A stretch of DNA of 64,000 nt. Source: Streptomyces sp. NRRL B-3428. GTDB taxonomy: Bacteria > Actinomycetota > Actinomycetes > Streptomycetales > Streptomycetaceae. Of the stretch, positions 49,206 to 58,483 are shown piece by piece (positions within the stretch are counted from its first letter, which is position 1; each line of letters starts with the position of its first letter). A program made the translations under genes and the position numbers. The stretch is taken from contig JOGW01000019.1 of the NCBI GenBank assembly GCA_000721375.1, positions 191,356 through 255,355 of the forward strand, given 5' to 3'. A model generated the notes under the pieces. It saw only the letters and a list, made by a program, of their open reading frames with translations, ran no database searches and was not told where the DNA came from.

Positions 49206-50255
49206 ATGGTCCAGCCTTCGAACGTCACGCCGGCCACCCCTGTGCCGGCGCACCTTCCGCCCTTCCTCGCCACGGAATCCCTTGCCGTCGAACTCCTCAC
49301 CGCCCCACCGCTCGCCCCCAAGGCGCCGCGCATCGTGCCGCGCAGGCGACCGGGCCGCTGGTTGACCGCGGCCTCGGCCCTGCTCGTCTTCGCGATGGTG
49401 CTCAACTCCGTGGTCCGCAACGACGCCTTCCAGTGGGGCGTGGTGGGCGACTACTTCACCACCCCCGCCGTACTCGACGGCCTGCTGCTCACGTTGTGGC
49501 TGACCGGTGCGGTGATGGTGCTCGGCTTCCTGCTCGGCACCGTGCTGGCGGTGATGAGGCTCTCCGCCAACCCGGTGCTGCGCACGCTCAGTTGGGGCTT
49601 CGTCTGGGTCTTCCGCTCCACGCCGCTGCTCGTGCAGCTGCTGTTCTGGTTCAACATCGGCGCGCTGTATCCGACGCTGAGCCTCGGCATCCCGTTCGGG
49701 CCCGAGCTGTTCACGGTGGAGACCGTGAACCTGCTCGGCCCCACCCTCACCGCCGTCATCGGCCTGACCCTGCACGAGAGCGCGTACGCCGCAGAGGTGG
49801 TGCGCGGCGGGATCCTCTCCGTGGAGTCCGGGCAGACCGAGGCCGCGCAGGCGCTCGGCCTGGGCAGACGCCGTACGCTGCGCAGGATCGTGATCCCGCA
49901 GGCGATGCGCTCGATCGTGCCGACCGCGGGGAACATGCTGATCGGCACGCTCAAGGGCACGAGCATCGTCAGCGTGCTCGCCGTGCACGATCTGCTGTAC
50001 TCGACCCAGTTGATCTACAACCAGACGTATCAGGTGATCCCGCTCCTCATGGTCGCCACGCTCTGGTACATAGCCGTCACCAGCGTGCTCAGCGTGGGTC
50101 AGTACTACGTCGAACGGCACTACGCGCGCGGCAGCTCCCGCGCCCAGCCGCCCACGCCACTGCAGCGGGTGAGGGGCCGACTGGCATCCGCTCGCAGTCG
50201 CCTGAACAAGCTCACGGCGTCCGACACCCGCCCGGCGGCCGGTGGTGAGCGATGA
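49206..50255 (+). CDS. amino-acid ABC transporter permease
   Basis: A 349-residue HisM/GlnP-type permease with about six helices. The EAA loop is EAAQALGLGRRRTLRRIVIP, and the tail shares [10 protein letters not shown] and PPTPLQRVR with the minus-strand permease at 45024. No ATPase gene accompanies it, so it probably uses the ATPase at 44263. The ATG follows GGAGCCCTCCG; it heads the plus-strand arm of the organosulfur locus and overlaps the next gene by 4 nt (ATGA). Confidence 0.88.
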   Translation: MVQPSNVTPATPVPAHLPPFLATESLAVELLTAPPLAPKAPRIVPRRRPGRWLTAASALLVFAMVLNSVVRNDAFQWGVVGDYFTTPAVLDGLLLTLWLTGAVMVLGFLLGTVLAVMRLSANPVLRTLSWGFVWVFRSTPLLVQLLFWFNIGALYPTLSLGIPFGPELFTVETVNLLGPTLTAVIGLTLHESAYAAEVVRGGILSVESGQTEAAQALGLGRRRTLRRIVIPQAMRSIVPTAGNMLIGTLKGTSIVSVLAVHDLLYSTQLIYNQTYQVIPLLMVATLWYIAVTSVLSVGQYYVERHYARGSSRAQPPTPLQRVRGRLASARSRLNKLTASDTRPAAGGER

Positions 50256-52243
50256 GCGAGCCCTCGTCGACAGCCGTCCTGGTGATCGTCGGCGCGGGCC
50301 CCCGCGCCACCGGCCTCCTGGAGCGCATCGCGGCCAACGCGCCGGAACTCTGGGACGGCCGGGACCAGTTGCGCATCCATCTGGTGGACCCGCACCCGCC
50401 GGGCCCCGGCCGCATCTGGCGCGCCGAGCAGTCCCCGCTGCTGCGGATGAACTCCATGGCCGAGGACGTCACCATGTTCACCGACGAGTCCTCGACGCTG
50501 GACGGTCCGGTACGACCGGGCCCTTCCCTTGCCGAATGGGCGGCCCAGTTCGCCGGCCGCGGTCCGCGCTTCGAACCGTTCACCGAGCCCGCCGACCCCG
50601 CCGTACTCGCCGAACTGCGCACTCTGCGCGCCACCGACTTCCCCACCCGCAGGGCCCAAAGCGCCTACCTGGACTGGGTGTTCCGCCGGACGCTCGACGA
50701 ACTGCCGCCCACGGTCACCGTCACCTGGCACCGCACCACCGCGACCGCGGTCACCGGACCGGAGGACGGCCCGCAGCACGTCCACCTCGCCGACCGCACC
50801 ACCCCGCTCACCGCCGACCTCGTCGTCCTCGCACAGGGGCACCTCGGCTCGGCGCCGGACGCACGGCACAGCGCGCATGCCGCGTTCGCCCGCCGTCACG
50901 GCCGCTTCCATCTGCCGCCTGAGTTCACGGCCGACGCCGACCTCTCGGCCCTGCGGCCCGGTGAACATGTCCTCGTACGCGGCTTCGGACTCGCCTTCGT
51001 CGACCTGATGGCGCTGCTCACCGAAGGCCGCGGCGGCAGCTTCCGCGGCGGGCGCGACGGCACCCTCACCTATCTGCCCTCGGGCCGCGAGCCCGTTCTG
51101 CACATCGGATCGCGCCGAGGCGTGCCGTACCACTCCAAGACCAACTACCGGCTGCAGGGCCCCCGCCCGCCCCTGCCCCGCCACTTCGGTGCCGAGGCGG
51201 TGGACAAGCTCGTCGCCGAAGGCCGCCCGCTCGACCTGCGCCGCGACGTCTGGCCGCTGATGGCCAAGGAGATCGGCTACGGCCACTACCACGAGCTGTT
51301 CCACGCGCACCCCGAGCGGACCGTGCTCAGCTGGCAGCGCTTCGAGGCGGCGTACGACCGACTCGACTGGTACGGCGTCGACATGGCCGCCCTGGTCGCC
51401 ACCGCCGTACCGGATCCGGCGGACCGGCTGGACTTCGAGACGCTCGACCGACCGCTCGCGGGCCAGGCCTTCCCCTCGGCGGAGGCCTTCCAGGACCACC
51501 TGCGCGCCACCGTCGCCGCCGACGTGGCCCGCCGAGAGGACCCGGAGCACAGCGCCGATCTCGGTGCGTTCCTCGCGCTGCTCTCCCTCTACGGACAGCT
51601 GCCGCGTCTGGTCGCCTCCGGCCTGCTCACCGCCCGCACCGTCGCCGAGGACCTGGACGGCTGGTGGCGCGGCTTCTTCAGCTTCCTCGCCTCGGGGCCG
51701 CCCGGCTTCCGGCTGCGTCAGCTTCTCGCACTGTCCCGGGCCGGCGTGGTCCGCTTCCTGGGTGCGGACGTCCGTATCGGCACGGACGAATCCACCGGTA
51801 CGTTCACGGCCGCCTCCGCCACCGTGCCCGGCCACCTCACGCATGCCACCGCACTGATCGAGGCGTATCTGCCGGAGACCTCGCTGGCCCGCACCGAGGA
51901 TCCGCTCCTGCGCGCGCTCCACCAGGACGGCGCCCTGGCCGAGGAGGTCATCTCCGATCCCACGCACACCCATCGCTCCGGCCTGCTCACGGTGACACCG
52001 GCCGACGGGCACGTCATCGACCCGTCACTCGGCGGCCCGCACCCCCGCCGTATCGCCCTCGGCGCCCCCACCAACAGCCGGAGCGTCGCGGCCTTCGCCC
52101 GCCCGCGCACCGACGCACCGGCGTTCCGGCAGAACGATGCCACGGCACGGGCACTGCTCCGCGCGCTGCGGGCGTCCGTGCTGCTGCCGCCCACAGGTCG
52201 CAGCCGGAGCCGATACCGGAGAGAATCGGCGCATATGGGCTGA
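50252..52243 (+). CDS. FAD/NAD(P)-binding protein (PF13454-like)
   Basis: A 663-residue flavoprotein-like enzyme. The N-terminus has the Rossmann fingerprint VIVGAGPRATGLLERIA, and residues 50-80 (RIWRAEQSPLLRMNSMAEDV) match the FAD-NAD(P)-binding family seen beside ABC transporters and LLM enzymes in streptomycetes. The central region includes VLVRGFGLAFVDLMALLTEG. It likely oxidises or reduces an imported compound, but the substrate is unknown. Coupled to the permease by ATGA. Confidence 0.78.
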   Translation: MSEPSSTAVLVIVGAGPRATGLLERIAANAPELWDGRDQLRIHLVDPHPPGPGRIWRAEQSPLLRMNSMAEDVTMFTDESSTLDGPVRPGPSLAEWAAQFAGRGPRFEPFTEPADPAVLAELRTLRATDFPTRRAQSAYLDWVFRRTLDELPPTVTVTWHRTTATAVTGPEDGPQHVHLADRTTPLTADLVVLAQGHLGSAPDARHSAHAAFARRHGRFHLPPEFTADADLSALRPGEHVLVRGFGLAFVDLMALLTEGRGGSFRGGRDGTLTYLPSGREPVLHIGSRRGVPYHSKTNYRLQGPRPPLPRHFGAEAVDKLVAEGRPLDLRRDVWPLMAKEIGYGHYHELFHAHPERTVLSWQRFEAAYDRLDWYGVDMAALVATAVPDPADRLDFETLDRPLAGQAFPSAEAFQDHLRATVAADVARREDPEHSADLGAFLALLSLYGQLPRLVASGLLTARTVAEDLDGWWRGFFSFLASGPPGFRLRQLLALSRAGVVRFLGADVRIGTDESTGTFTAASATVPGHLTHATALIEAYLPETSLARTEDPLLRALHQDGALAEEVISDPTHTHRSGLLTVTPADGHVIDPSLGGPHPRRIALGAPTNSRSVAAFARPRTDAPAFRQNDATARALLRALRASVLLPPTGRSRSRYRRESAHMG

Positions 52244-52306
52244 GTCCGGGCAGGCACGGGATGTCGTCGCCTGTCGGGTACGCGGCGCACCCAGAGGAGC
52301 GTGCTC

Positions 52307-53626
52307 ATGACCGCACCGTTCGCGTTGACCGACGCCACCCTCGTGACCGGTGACGCGAAAGGCACCGTGGTGCCGGACCGGACGATCGTCGTGGGCGGCA
52401 AGGGCGAGATCGAGCAGGTCGGCCCCACGGGGGAGACGCCCGTACCGCAGGGGTACCGGACCGTCGACGCGCGGGGCCGGTTCGTCGTGCCGGGCATCAT
52501 CAACGCGCACGCGCATCTGTTCTCCGACGGCAGACCGCTGCCGGCGATCCTGCTCAACGAGAAGGCGCAGGGCGCCGTATCCGTCGTCAGCCGGAGCTTC
52601 GTCGGCAGACAGCTGTTCACGAGGCGTACGCGGGCGAACGTCACCACGCAGCTGCATTCCGGCGTCACCACCATCCGCAGCGTCGGCGACGTCGGATACG
52701 AAGTGGTCGCCGTCGCGCAGGAGATCCAGCAGGGAAAGTACCCCGGCCCGCGCGTACTCGCCTCGGGACCGCTGCTCGCGGTGACCGGCGGACACGGCGC
52801 ACCGCAGATCGCCCTGACCGGTGACTCGCCCTGGGCGGCCCGCGCCAACACGCGGCGCAACATCCAGCGGGGCGTCAAGGCCATCAAGATCTCCGCCACC
52901 GCCGGGGTGACCGACGCACGGGAAGTCGGCTATGCGGGCCGCCCCGAGATGACCGAGGAGGAGATGACCGCGATCTGCGAGGAGGCGCACAATGCGGGCC
53001 TCCTCGTCGCCGCGCACGCCCAGAGCAAAGAGGGCATCCGCAACGCGCTGCGCGCCGGCGTCGACACCATCGAGCACGGCGCCGCGATGACCCCGGAGAT
53101 CATCGAGTTGTTCCTCGACAACCCCCGTTCCCTGCACGGTACTTCGGCGGTCATCCCCACCCTCCAGGCCTGTCTGCCGCTGGTGAAGCTCGATCCGGAG
53201 GTCACCGGAGTCAACGACATCAGCAGGGCCAACGCGGAAATGATCCTGGAGGAGATGATCCAGGGCATCGGCGCAGCGCTGGAGCACGGCATCCCGCTCG
53301 GCATGGGCAACGACTCCGCCCTCACCTTCGTCCCGCACTACGACGTGTGGCGCGAGATGGATCTCCTGGTGCGCTACGGCGGTCTCACGCCGGCTCAGGC
53401 CCTGCACGCGGCGACGCAGGCGAACGCGCGGATCCTGGGGGTCGACACCGTGACCGGCTCGGTGGAGCCGGGCAGGGCGGCGGACCTGGTGGTGCTCGGC
53501 GCGAATCCGCTCGATGGCTTCCGGGCCTTCGCCGACCCCGAGTTGGTGGTCGCGCGCGGGACGGTGATCGAGCGGCCGTCGGTCACCCGCTTCCCGGAGG
53601 TCGACGTCCACCTGGACGCCCTCTGA
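52307..53626 (+). CDS. metal-dependent amidohydrolase (imidazolonepropionase-like)
   Basis: A 439-residue amidohydrolase with an HxH site in NAHAHLFSDG, a metal-bridging Lys in VKAIKISATAG, His ligands in LVAAHAQSK and TIEHGAAM, and the catalytic Asp in MGNDSALTF. It fits the prolidase/imidazolonepropionase-like group that hydrolyses cyclic or peptide-like amides. I prefer the ATG at 52307 (after GAGGAGC) over a GTG at 52301. It stands apart from the sulfur locus by 63 nt, with no clear partner. Confidence 0.88.
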   Translation: MTAPFALTDATLVTGDAKGTVVPDRTIVVGGKGEIEQVGPTGETPVPQGYRTVDARGRFVVPGIINAHAHLFSDGRPLPAILLNEKAQGAVSVVSRSFVGRQLFTRRTRANVTTQLHSGVTTIRSVGDVGYEVVAVAQEIQQGKYPGPRVLASGPLLAVTGGHGAPQIALTGDSPWAARANTRRNIQRGVKAIKISATAGVTDAREVGYAGRPEMTEEEMTAICEEAHNAGLLVAAHAQSKEGIRNALRAGVDTIEHGAAMTPEIIELFLDNPRSLHGTSAVIPTLQACLPLVKLDPEVTGVNDISRANAEMILEEMIQGIGAALEHGIPLGMGNDSALTFVPHYDVWREMDLLVRYGGLTPAQALHAATQANARILGVDTVTGSVEPGRAADLVVLGANPLDGFRAFADPELVVARGTVIERPSVTRFPEVDVHLDAL

Positions 53627-53803
53627 GCCGGCTCCGTACCGACGGAACGGACGTCGACCGGTCATCACGACACGGGTGATCCGGGGCAGCGGAATCCTCG
53701 ACTGACACAAGGGCCTCACCGGGGAACCGGACGGCCGTGTCTGGTCGTGCATGGACATGGCACGATATCCGATCAAGTGCCGTACCGTGCGGAGGTGTTG
53801 GGC

Positions 53804-55528
53804 GTGGAGCCGTTGACCGGCGAAGATCCTCGGCAGGTCGGCCCGTATCGGATTCTGATGCGGCTCGGCGAGGGCGGGATGGGGCGGGTCTACCTCGGGC
53901 GCTCGCCCGGCGGCCGCTCCGTGGCCGTGAAACTGGTGCACGGCGGGCTCGCCACGACGCCGGGATTCCGCCAGCGGTTCGCACGGGAGGTGCAGGCCTC
54001 GCGGGCCGTATCCGGAGCCGGCACCGCGCCGGTCGTGGCGGCGGATCCGGAGGCGGCCGTACCTTGGCTTGCCTCCGCGTACATACCCGGTCCCTCCCTG
54101 GGCGAGGCCGTGTACCGGTACGGCCCGCTGCCGGAGCCGGCGCTGTGGCGGCTCCTCGCAGGGCTGGCCGAGGCGCTCGACGTCGTGCACTCCAGCGGGC
54201 TCGTGCACCGCGACCTCAAGCCGTCGAACGTCCTGCTGTCCCTTGACCGTCCCGTCCTCATCGACTTCGGGATCGCCCGGGCGGCCGACGACGCGGCGCT
54301 CACCGGGACCGGCCTCGTGGTGGGTTCGCCGGGGTACATGTCCCCGGAGCAGGCGGAGGGGCGGGTGGTGAACGCGCCCGGTGATGTGTTCTCGCTGGGT
54401 GCGGTCCTCGCGTTCGCCGCGACCGGGAGCAACCCCTTCGGCGGGGGCTCCGGGCCCGAGCTCCTGTACCGGATCGTGCACCACGAACCCGATCTGACCG
54501 GTGCGCCCGAGGGATTCGCGGCAGTCGTACGGGAGTGCCTGAACAGACAGCCGGAGAACAGGCCGAGCCCCGCCGACCTGCGGGCGAGAGCCGAAGCGCA
54601 CGCCGGGCACGGCGGTGACTGGCTGCCCGCTCCGGTCGCATCGGCGATCGCGCGCCGTGGCGAGCTGCTGCTCAACCTGGAGGCGGAGGAGTCCGGTCCG
54701 GGACCGGTCCTCCAAAAGAATCCGCCCACCGCGGTGGTCACCGAGGTGGATCCGCCCCACGCGCCTTCCCCGTCCACGGCGCCCACCCAAGGACCCGGCC
54801 ACGACGCGCGGACATCCCCGACCCCGGGATTCGGCCCGGCTCCGGCTCCCCACGGCGCGCCGCACACGCCGCCGCCTCCCGTGTACGGCGCCGCGCACAC
54901 GCCGCCAACTCCCGTGTACGGCGCGCCGCACACGCCACCGCCCGCCTACGGTGCCTACCCCACGACACCGCAGCCCACCAGAGCTCCGGCGGGGCGCGGC
55001 GGCGTGGTGCTCGCGGGGATCGTGGCGCTCGCCGTCGCGGCGGGTGCCGGGATCGTCATCGCGCTCAACGCCGCGGGAGACCGTGATCCGGATGCCAAGC
55101 AGCCCCCGCCGACGTCCACCGAGCGCCAGGCGGATCCTTCGACGACCGCCTCGCGGCAGCCGGCCGGGAACGCCTCGGCCATCAGCGGTGAGTGGATCGG
55201 CACCTATCACTGCGCCCAGGGCAAAACCGGTATGACGTTGACGATGTCCGAGGACGACGGTGGTGTCGTCACCGCCACGTTCGACTTCTACGCGGACGCT
55301 TCCAATCCCGATGTTCCGTCGGGCTCTTTCGCGATGAAGGGCGTCTTCGCGGGACGGCAGCTGCGACTGCTCCCCGACCACTGGATCGACCGTCCCGACG
55401 ACTACCTCATGCTCGGTCTCAGAGCGCGTGTCGAGGGCGACGCACAGCAGACGATCGTCGGGACGGTCACGAACGCGGACGGCTCCGACTCGGACAGCTG
55501 CACCACGTTCAACGTCGAGCGGAGCTGA
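53804..55528 (+). CDS. membrane Ser/Thr protein kinase (PknB-like)
   Basis: A 574-residue kinase. Kinase domain (about residues 12-260): glycine loop LGEGGMGRVYLG, VAVK (ATP Lys), HRDLKPSN and DFGIARA; a Pro-rich, repeat-containing linker (PHTPPPPVYGAAHTPP, 36-nt DNA repeats near 54853-54950); a transmembrane helix (GVVLAGIVALAVAAGAGIVI); and an extracellular C-terminal domain of about 130 residues with Cys residues (GTYHCAQGKTGMTLTM). I start at the GTG at 53804, with GGAGGT 7 nt upstream. The extracellular domain suggests an envelope sensor, not a PASTA kinase. Confidence 0.88.
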   Translation: MEPLTGEDPRQVGPYRILMRLGEGGMGRVYLGRSPGGRSVAVKLVHGGLATTPGFRQRFAREVQASRAVSGAGTAPVVAADPEAAVPWLASAYIPGPSLGEAVYRYGPLPEPALWRLLAGLAEALDVVHSSGLVHRDLKPSNVLLSLDRPVLIDFGIARAADDAALTGTGLVVGSPGYMSPEQAEGRVVNAPGDVFSLGAVLAFAATGSNPFGGGSGPELLYRIVHHEPDLTGAPEGFAAVVRECLNRQPENRPSPADLRARAEAHAGHGGDWLPAPVASAIARRGELLLNLEAEESGPGPVLQKNPPTAVVTEVDPPHAPSPSTAPTQGPGHDARTSPTPGFGPAPAPHGAPHTPPPPVYGAAHTPPTPVYGAPHTPPPAYGAYPTTPQPTRAPAGRGGVVLAGIVALAVAAGAGIVIALNAAGDRDPDAKQPPPTSTERQADPSTTASRQPAGNASAISGEWIGTYHCAQGKTGMTLTMSEDDGGVVTATFDFYADASNPDVPSGSFAMKGVFAGRQLRLLPDHWIDRPDDYLMLGLRARVEGDAQQTIVGTVTNADGSDSDSCTTFNVERS

Positions 55529-55541
55529 CCTCGTCGGCTCG

Positions 55542-56753
55542 TCATGCGGACCCGTCCGACACGAAGTGGAACGTCGGGTGCGGGTGCATCAGGAAGTCGT
55601 GATGGGAGATGTTCCAGGCGTAGGCGCCCGCCAGCGCGAAGGCCACCCGGTCGCCCGCGCGCAGGCCGGCGGCCGGGGCGCGGCGGGCAAGCACGTCCTT
55701 GGGGGTGCACAGCTGTCCCGTGTACGTCACGTGGGTGCCGGTCGCCGCGGGCCGTGGCCACGGATGGGGCCACGGCTCGTGGGGGACGACCGTGCCGGGC
55801 TGGTCGTGGTTCTTCGTGGCCGGGGTGCGCAGATGGTGGGTGCCGCCGCGCAGCACCGCGAACTCCTCGCCGTGGCTCCGCTTCACGTCGAGCACCTCGG
55901 TGGCGTACCAGCCGCAGTACGCGGTGAGGGCGCGGCCGGGTTCGATACGCAGGGTGAGCTCCGGGTGGGCGTCGGCGAGCAGGCCGAGGCCCTTGCCGTA
56001 CGACTCCCAGTCGAAGCGGGTGCCGGGGTGTGCGTAGTCGACGTTCATGCCGCCGCCGACGTTGACCTCGGCGAGGCGGATGCCGTGGCGTTCGGCGAGG
56101 CGGGCGGACCAGCCGACGACCGATTCCGCCACCGCGAGCTGTTCGTCGGCGTCGAGACCGCTCGCCAAGTGGGCGTGTACGCCGAGGAGTTGTAGCCGCG
56201 GGGAGGACTTCAGGAATGCTACGGCCGCGTCGGCTTCAGCGGGATCGAGGCCGAACGGGGTCGGCCGGCCGCCCATCGCGAGCGCGCTGTGTTCCAGGGT
56301 GGCCGCGGGCAGCGGAAGGTTGAAGCGCAGGAGCACGCCGACGCGAGTGCCGGGGGAGAGGAGGGACTCGGCGAGGTGGCCCAGCATGCGCAGGTCGTGC
56401 GCGCTCTCCCCATGGAAGCGGGTGACGCCGAGCCGAAGGGCCGTTTCGAGTTCGGCCGGTGTCTTGCCCGGGCCGCCGAACGCCAACGGCCGCCCCGGGA
56501 CAGCCGTATGGACATGGACGAGCTCGCCGCCCGACGACACCTCGTATCCCGATACGTAGGGGGAGAGGGCCTTGAGGAGCCGCGGCTCGGGGTTGGCCTT
56601 CGCCGCGTAGTACAGCTCGACCCGGGAGGGAAGGGACGCGCGGATGTGCGCGACGTGAGAGCGCAGGGCCGACAAGTCGTAGACGTAGGCCGGAAGTTGG
56701 CCGTCCGTGAGGCCTTCGATCAGCTCGCGGACCTGCGGGGTAGGTGCGCTCAT
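55542..56753 (-). CDS. pvsE: PLP-dependent decarboxylase, vibrioferrin PvsE-like
   Basis: A 403-residue type III PLP decarboxylase. The PLP lysine is in YYAAKANPEPRLLKALSPYV; other motifs are GVHAHLASGLDADEQLAVA, NVGGGMNVDYAH, EPGRALTAYCGWYATEVLDV and the closing GQLCTPKDVL and GAYAWNISHHDFLMHPHPTF, which match PvsE and SbnH-type enzymes. In vibrioferrin PvsE gives the ethanolamine unit from a seryl intermediate. It is the last gene of the NIS operon and its ATG overlaps the stop of the synthetase gene (ATGA). It is convergent with the kinase gene, 13 nt apart. Confidence 0.85.
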   Translation of the reverse strand: MSAPTPQVRELIEGLTDGQLPAYVYDLSALRSHVAHIRASLPSRVELYYAAKANPEPRLLKALSPYVSGYEVSSGGELVHVHTAVPGRPLAFGGPGKTPAELETALRLGVTRFHGESAHDLRMLGHLAESLLSPGTRVGVLLRFNLPLPAATLEHSALAMGGRPTPFGLDPAEADAAVAFLKSSPRLQLLGVHAHLASGLDADEQLAVAESVVGWSARLAERHGIRLAEVNVGGGMNVDYAHPGTRFDWESYGKGLGLLADAHPELTLRIEPGRALTAYCGWYATEVLDVKRSHGEEFAVLRGGTHHLRTPATKNHDQPGTVVPHEPWPHPWPRPAATGTHVTYTGQLCTPKDVLARRAPAAGLRAGDRVAFALAGAYAWNISHHDFLMHPHPTFHFVSDGSA

Positions 56754-58483
56754 CGTGCGGTGCTCCAGAGGGAGTCGGTGCGGGTGAGGAGTTCCTCGGC
56801 GAGCGGTGACGGCAGCCGTACGTAGCCGGCCTCGCGGTCCGCCACCCGCGCCCAGCGGGTGAGCAGATTGGCCTTGGCCGGCAGCGGAACGCCCGCGAGC
56901 AGGGCGCTCAGGCGCGGTGGGCAGCCGTGCTCGGCGGCGTACGCCTCGATCGTGGCGCGGACCTGCGCCCACAGCCGCGTCTCAAGGTGCGGGTGCAAGT
57001 CGGCTACCGCGGCGAGGAGTTCGGCGACGTGGTTGACGAGCAGGCAGTAGACGACACGGTCCCAGCCGCGCTGTGCGTCGTACGTCATCGGTCCCGCGAT
57101 CTCGGCCGGCAGCGAGGCGAGCGTGTCCGCGTGGTGCTCGGGCACCAGCTTCGTGCCCTCCAGATCGCGGAAGACCACCTGTGCGGGCATGCCCTCCGCG
57201 TCCACGCACACCAGGACGTTCTGCAGATGGGGTTCGAGGACGAGTCCGTGGTCGAAGTAGGCGGCGAGCACCGGCGGGATCAGCAGCCGGGTGTACGCGG
57301 CCCACCAGGCGGCGGCCCGCTCGGGCCCCGTGTCACCCAGGAGCCGGGAGATGTGCGCCCCGCTCGTCGGGTACTCGTCCGCCACGGCGCCCGCGAGCAG
57401 CGCGGTCGCGCCGGGCAGCACGCGGTGGGCGAGGCCTTCGCGGACGATGACACCGAGGCCTTCGAGCAGAGAGATGTCCGTCCTGCCGTCCGGTCCCGCG
57501 ACGGCCGCGCTGCGATAGGCGGGCTCGCGCAGCACCGCGCTGCCGGGGAAGCGGACCGCGAGGTCGTCGAGCGCACCGGCGAGCAGCCGGGTGAGCGCCA
57601 CGGCGCCCGACAACTCGTAAGCGGCGTTCTTGCGCAGGCAGTTGGTGATCCGGACGTTCAGGCTGAACTTCAGGAACGTGTCGCCGTCGTAGAGGGTGCG
57701 CACGGACGCGGTGGCGGTGAAGGGCGCGCCGCCCGGGCCGAGGTCGAGGATGTCGCCCCGGTCGAGCGCGGCGAGGAGCGTCGGGTGGTCGGCGAGGAGT
57801 GCGTACTGCCAGGGGTGCGCGGGCAGCAGGAGATAGCCCTCGGGGACGGGGTGCAGTCGGTCGAGGGCCGCCGTCGCGTGCTGAGTGGCGGTCTCCTGCG
57901 CCACGAGCTCCTCGCGTACGGCGAGCATGCGCAGCGGGAACGTGGCGGCGGACTCGGGGGCGTAGGAGGACCAGGCGGAGGCGGCGCCGGTGCGGGCCTT
58001 GGGCGTCGGGTGGAAGCGGTGGCCCAAGGGCAGGGACTGTTCGGAGGACAGATACGGGTCGGTGTGCTTGCCGCGGGGGGCGGCGAGCGCGGCCGCGACG
58101 CCGGCGTGGCTGGAGCGGACCTGTGCCAGGAACTCGTCGTTGGACACACCGGTGCGCAACGACAGTTCGGCCCGCGTGTGCTCGGCGAGGCGCAGCCAGT
58201 CGACCTCAGCCCACGAGCCGTCCCCGGGACGCTGCTCGGCCACGGGACCGGTGAAGCGGTGGGCGCCGAACAGCGACGTACGGCGCAGGGCGACACGGAG
58301 CAGGACGCCGCGGCGCGGCAGACGCAGGAACAGATGGCCGTCGTCGACGGCGGTCTGGTGCTCGGGCCCCGAGACCTCCCGCAGCAGACAGTTGAGCAGC
58401 GTGTGCGCCGCGGCCAGATCGGCGGTCGGCAGCGCGTCGGATGCGGTGGTGGGGGCGTGGGTGGTGCCGGAGGGCACGGACAT
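56750..58483 (-). CDS. pvsD: IucA/IucC NIS siderophore synthetase (PvsD-like)
   Basis: A 577-residue NRPS-independent siderophore synthetase that adenylates a carboxylate and couples it to an amine or alcohol. ATP-binding motifs are SLPLGHRFHPTPKARTG and KFSLNVRITNCLRKNAAYEL; LLPAHPWQYALL and VLEPHLQNVLVCVD (catalytic His/Asn) are also present. Start at 58483 is fixed by a 1-nt TGATG overlap with the exporter gene; the longer in-frame ORF upstream is within that gene. By position in the operon it corresponds to PvsD. Confidence 0.9.
   Translation of the reverse strand: MSVPSGTTHAPTTASDALPTADLAAAHTLLNCLLREVSGPEHQTAVDDGHLFLRLPRRGVLLRVALRRTSLFGAHRFTGPVAEQRPGDGSWAEVDWLRLAEHTRAELSLRTGVSNDEFLAQVRSSHAGVAAALAAPRGKHTDPYLSSEQSLPLGHRFHPTPKARTGAASAWSSYAPESAATFPLRMLAVREELVAQETATQHATAALDRLHPVPEGYLLLPAHPWQYALLADHPTLLAALDRGDILDLGPGGAPFTATASVRTLYDGDTFLKFSLNVRITNCLRKNAAYELSGAVALTRLLAGALDDLAVRFPGSAVLREPAYRSAAVAGPDGRTDISLLEGLGVIVREGLAHRVLPGATALLAGAVADEYPTSGAHISRLLGDTGPERAAAWWAAYTRLLIPPVLAAYFDHGLVLEPHLQNVLVCVDAEGMPAQVVFRDLEGTKLVPEHHADTLASLPAEIAGPMTYDAQRGWDRVVYCLLVNHVAELLAAVADLHPHLETRLWAQVRATIEAYAAEHGCPPRLSALLAGVPLPAKANLLTRWARVADREAGYVRLPSPLAEELLTRTDSLWSTAR

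Noticed and set aside
52025..55381. 1118-residue minus-strand ORF opposite the FAD protein, amidohydrolase and kinase genes
   Set aside because: It is antisense to three genes with clear families; the composition is that of a high-GC shadow frame (Arg/Gly/Asp rich, no motif).
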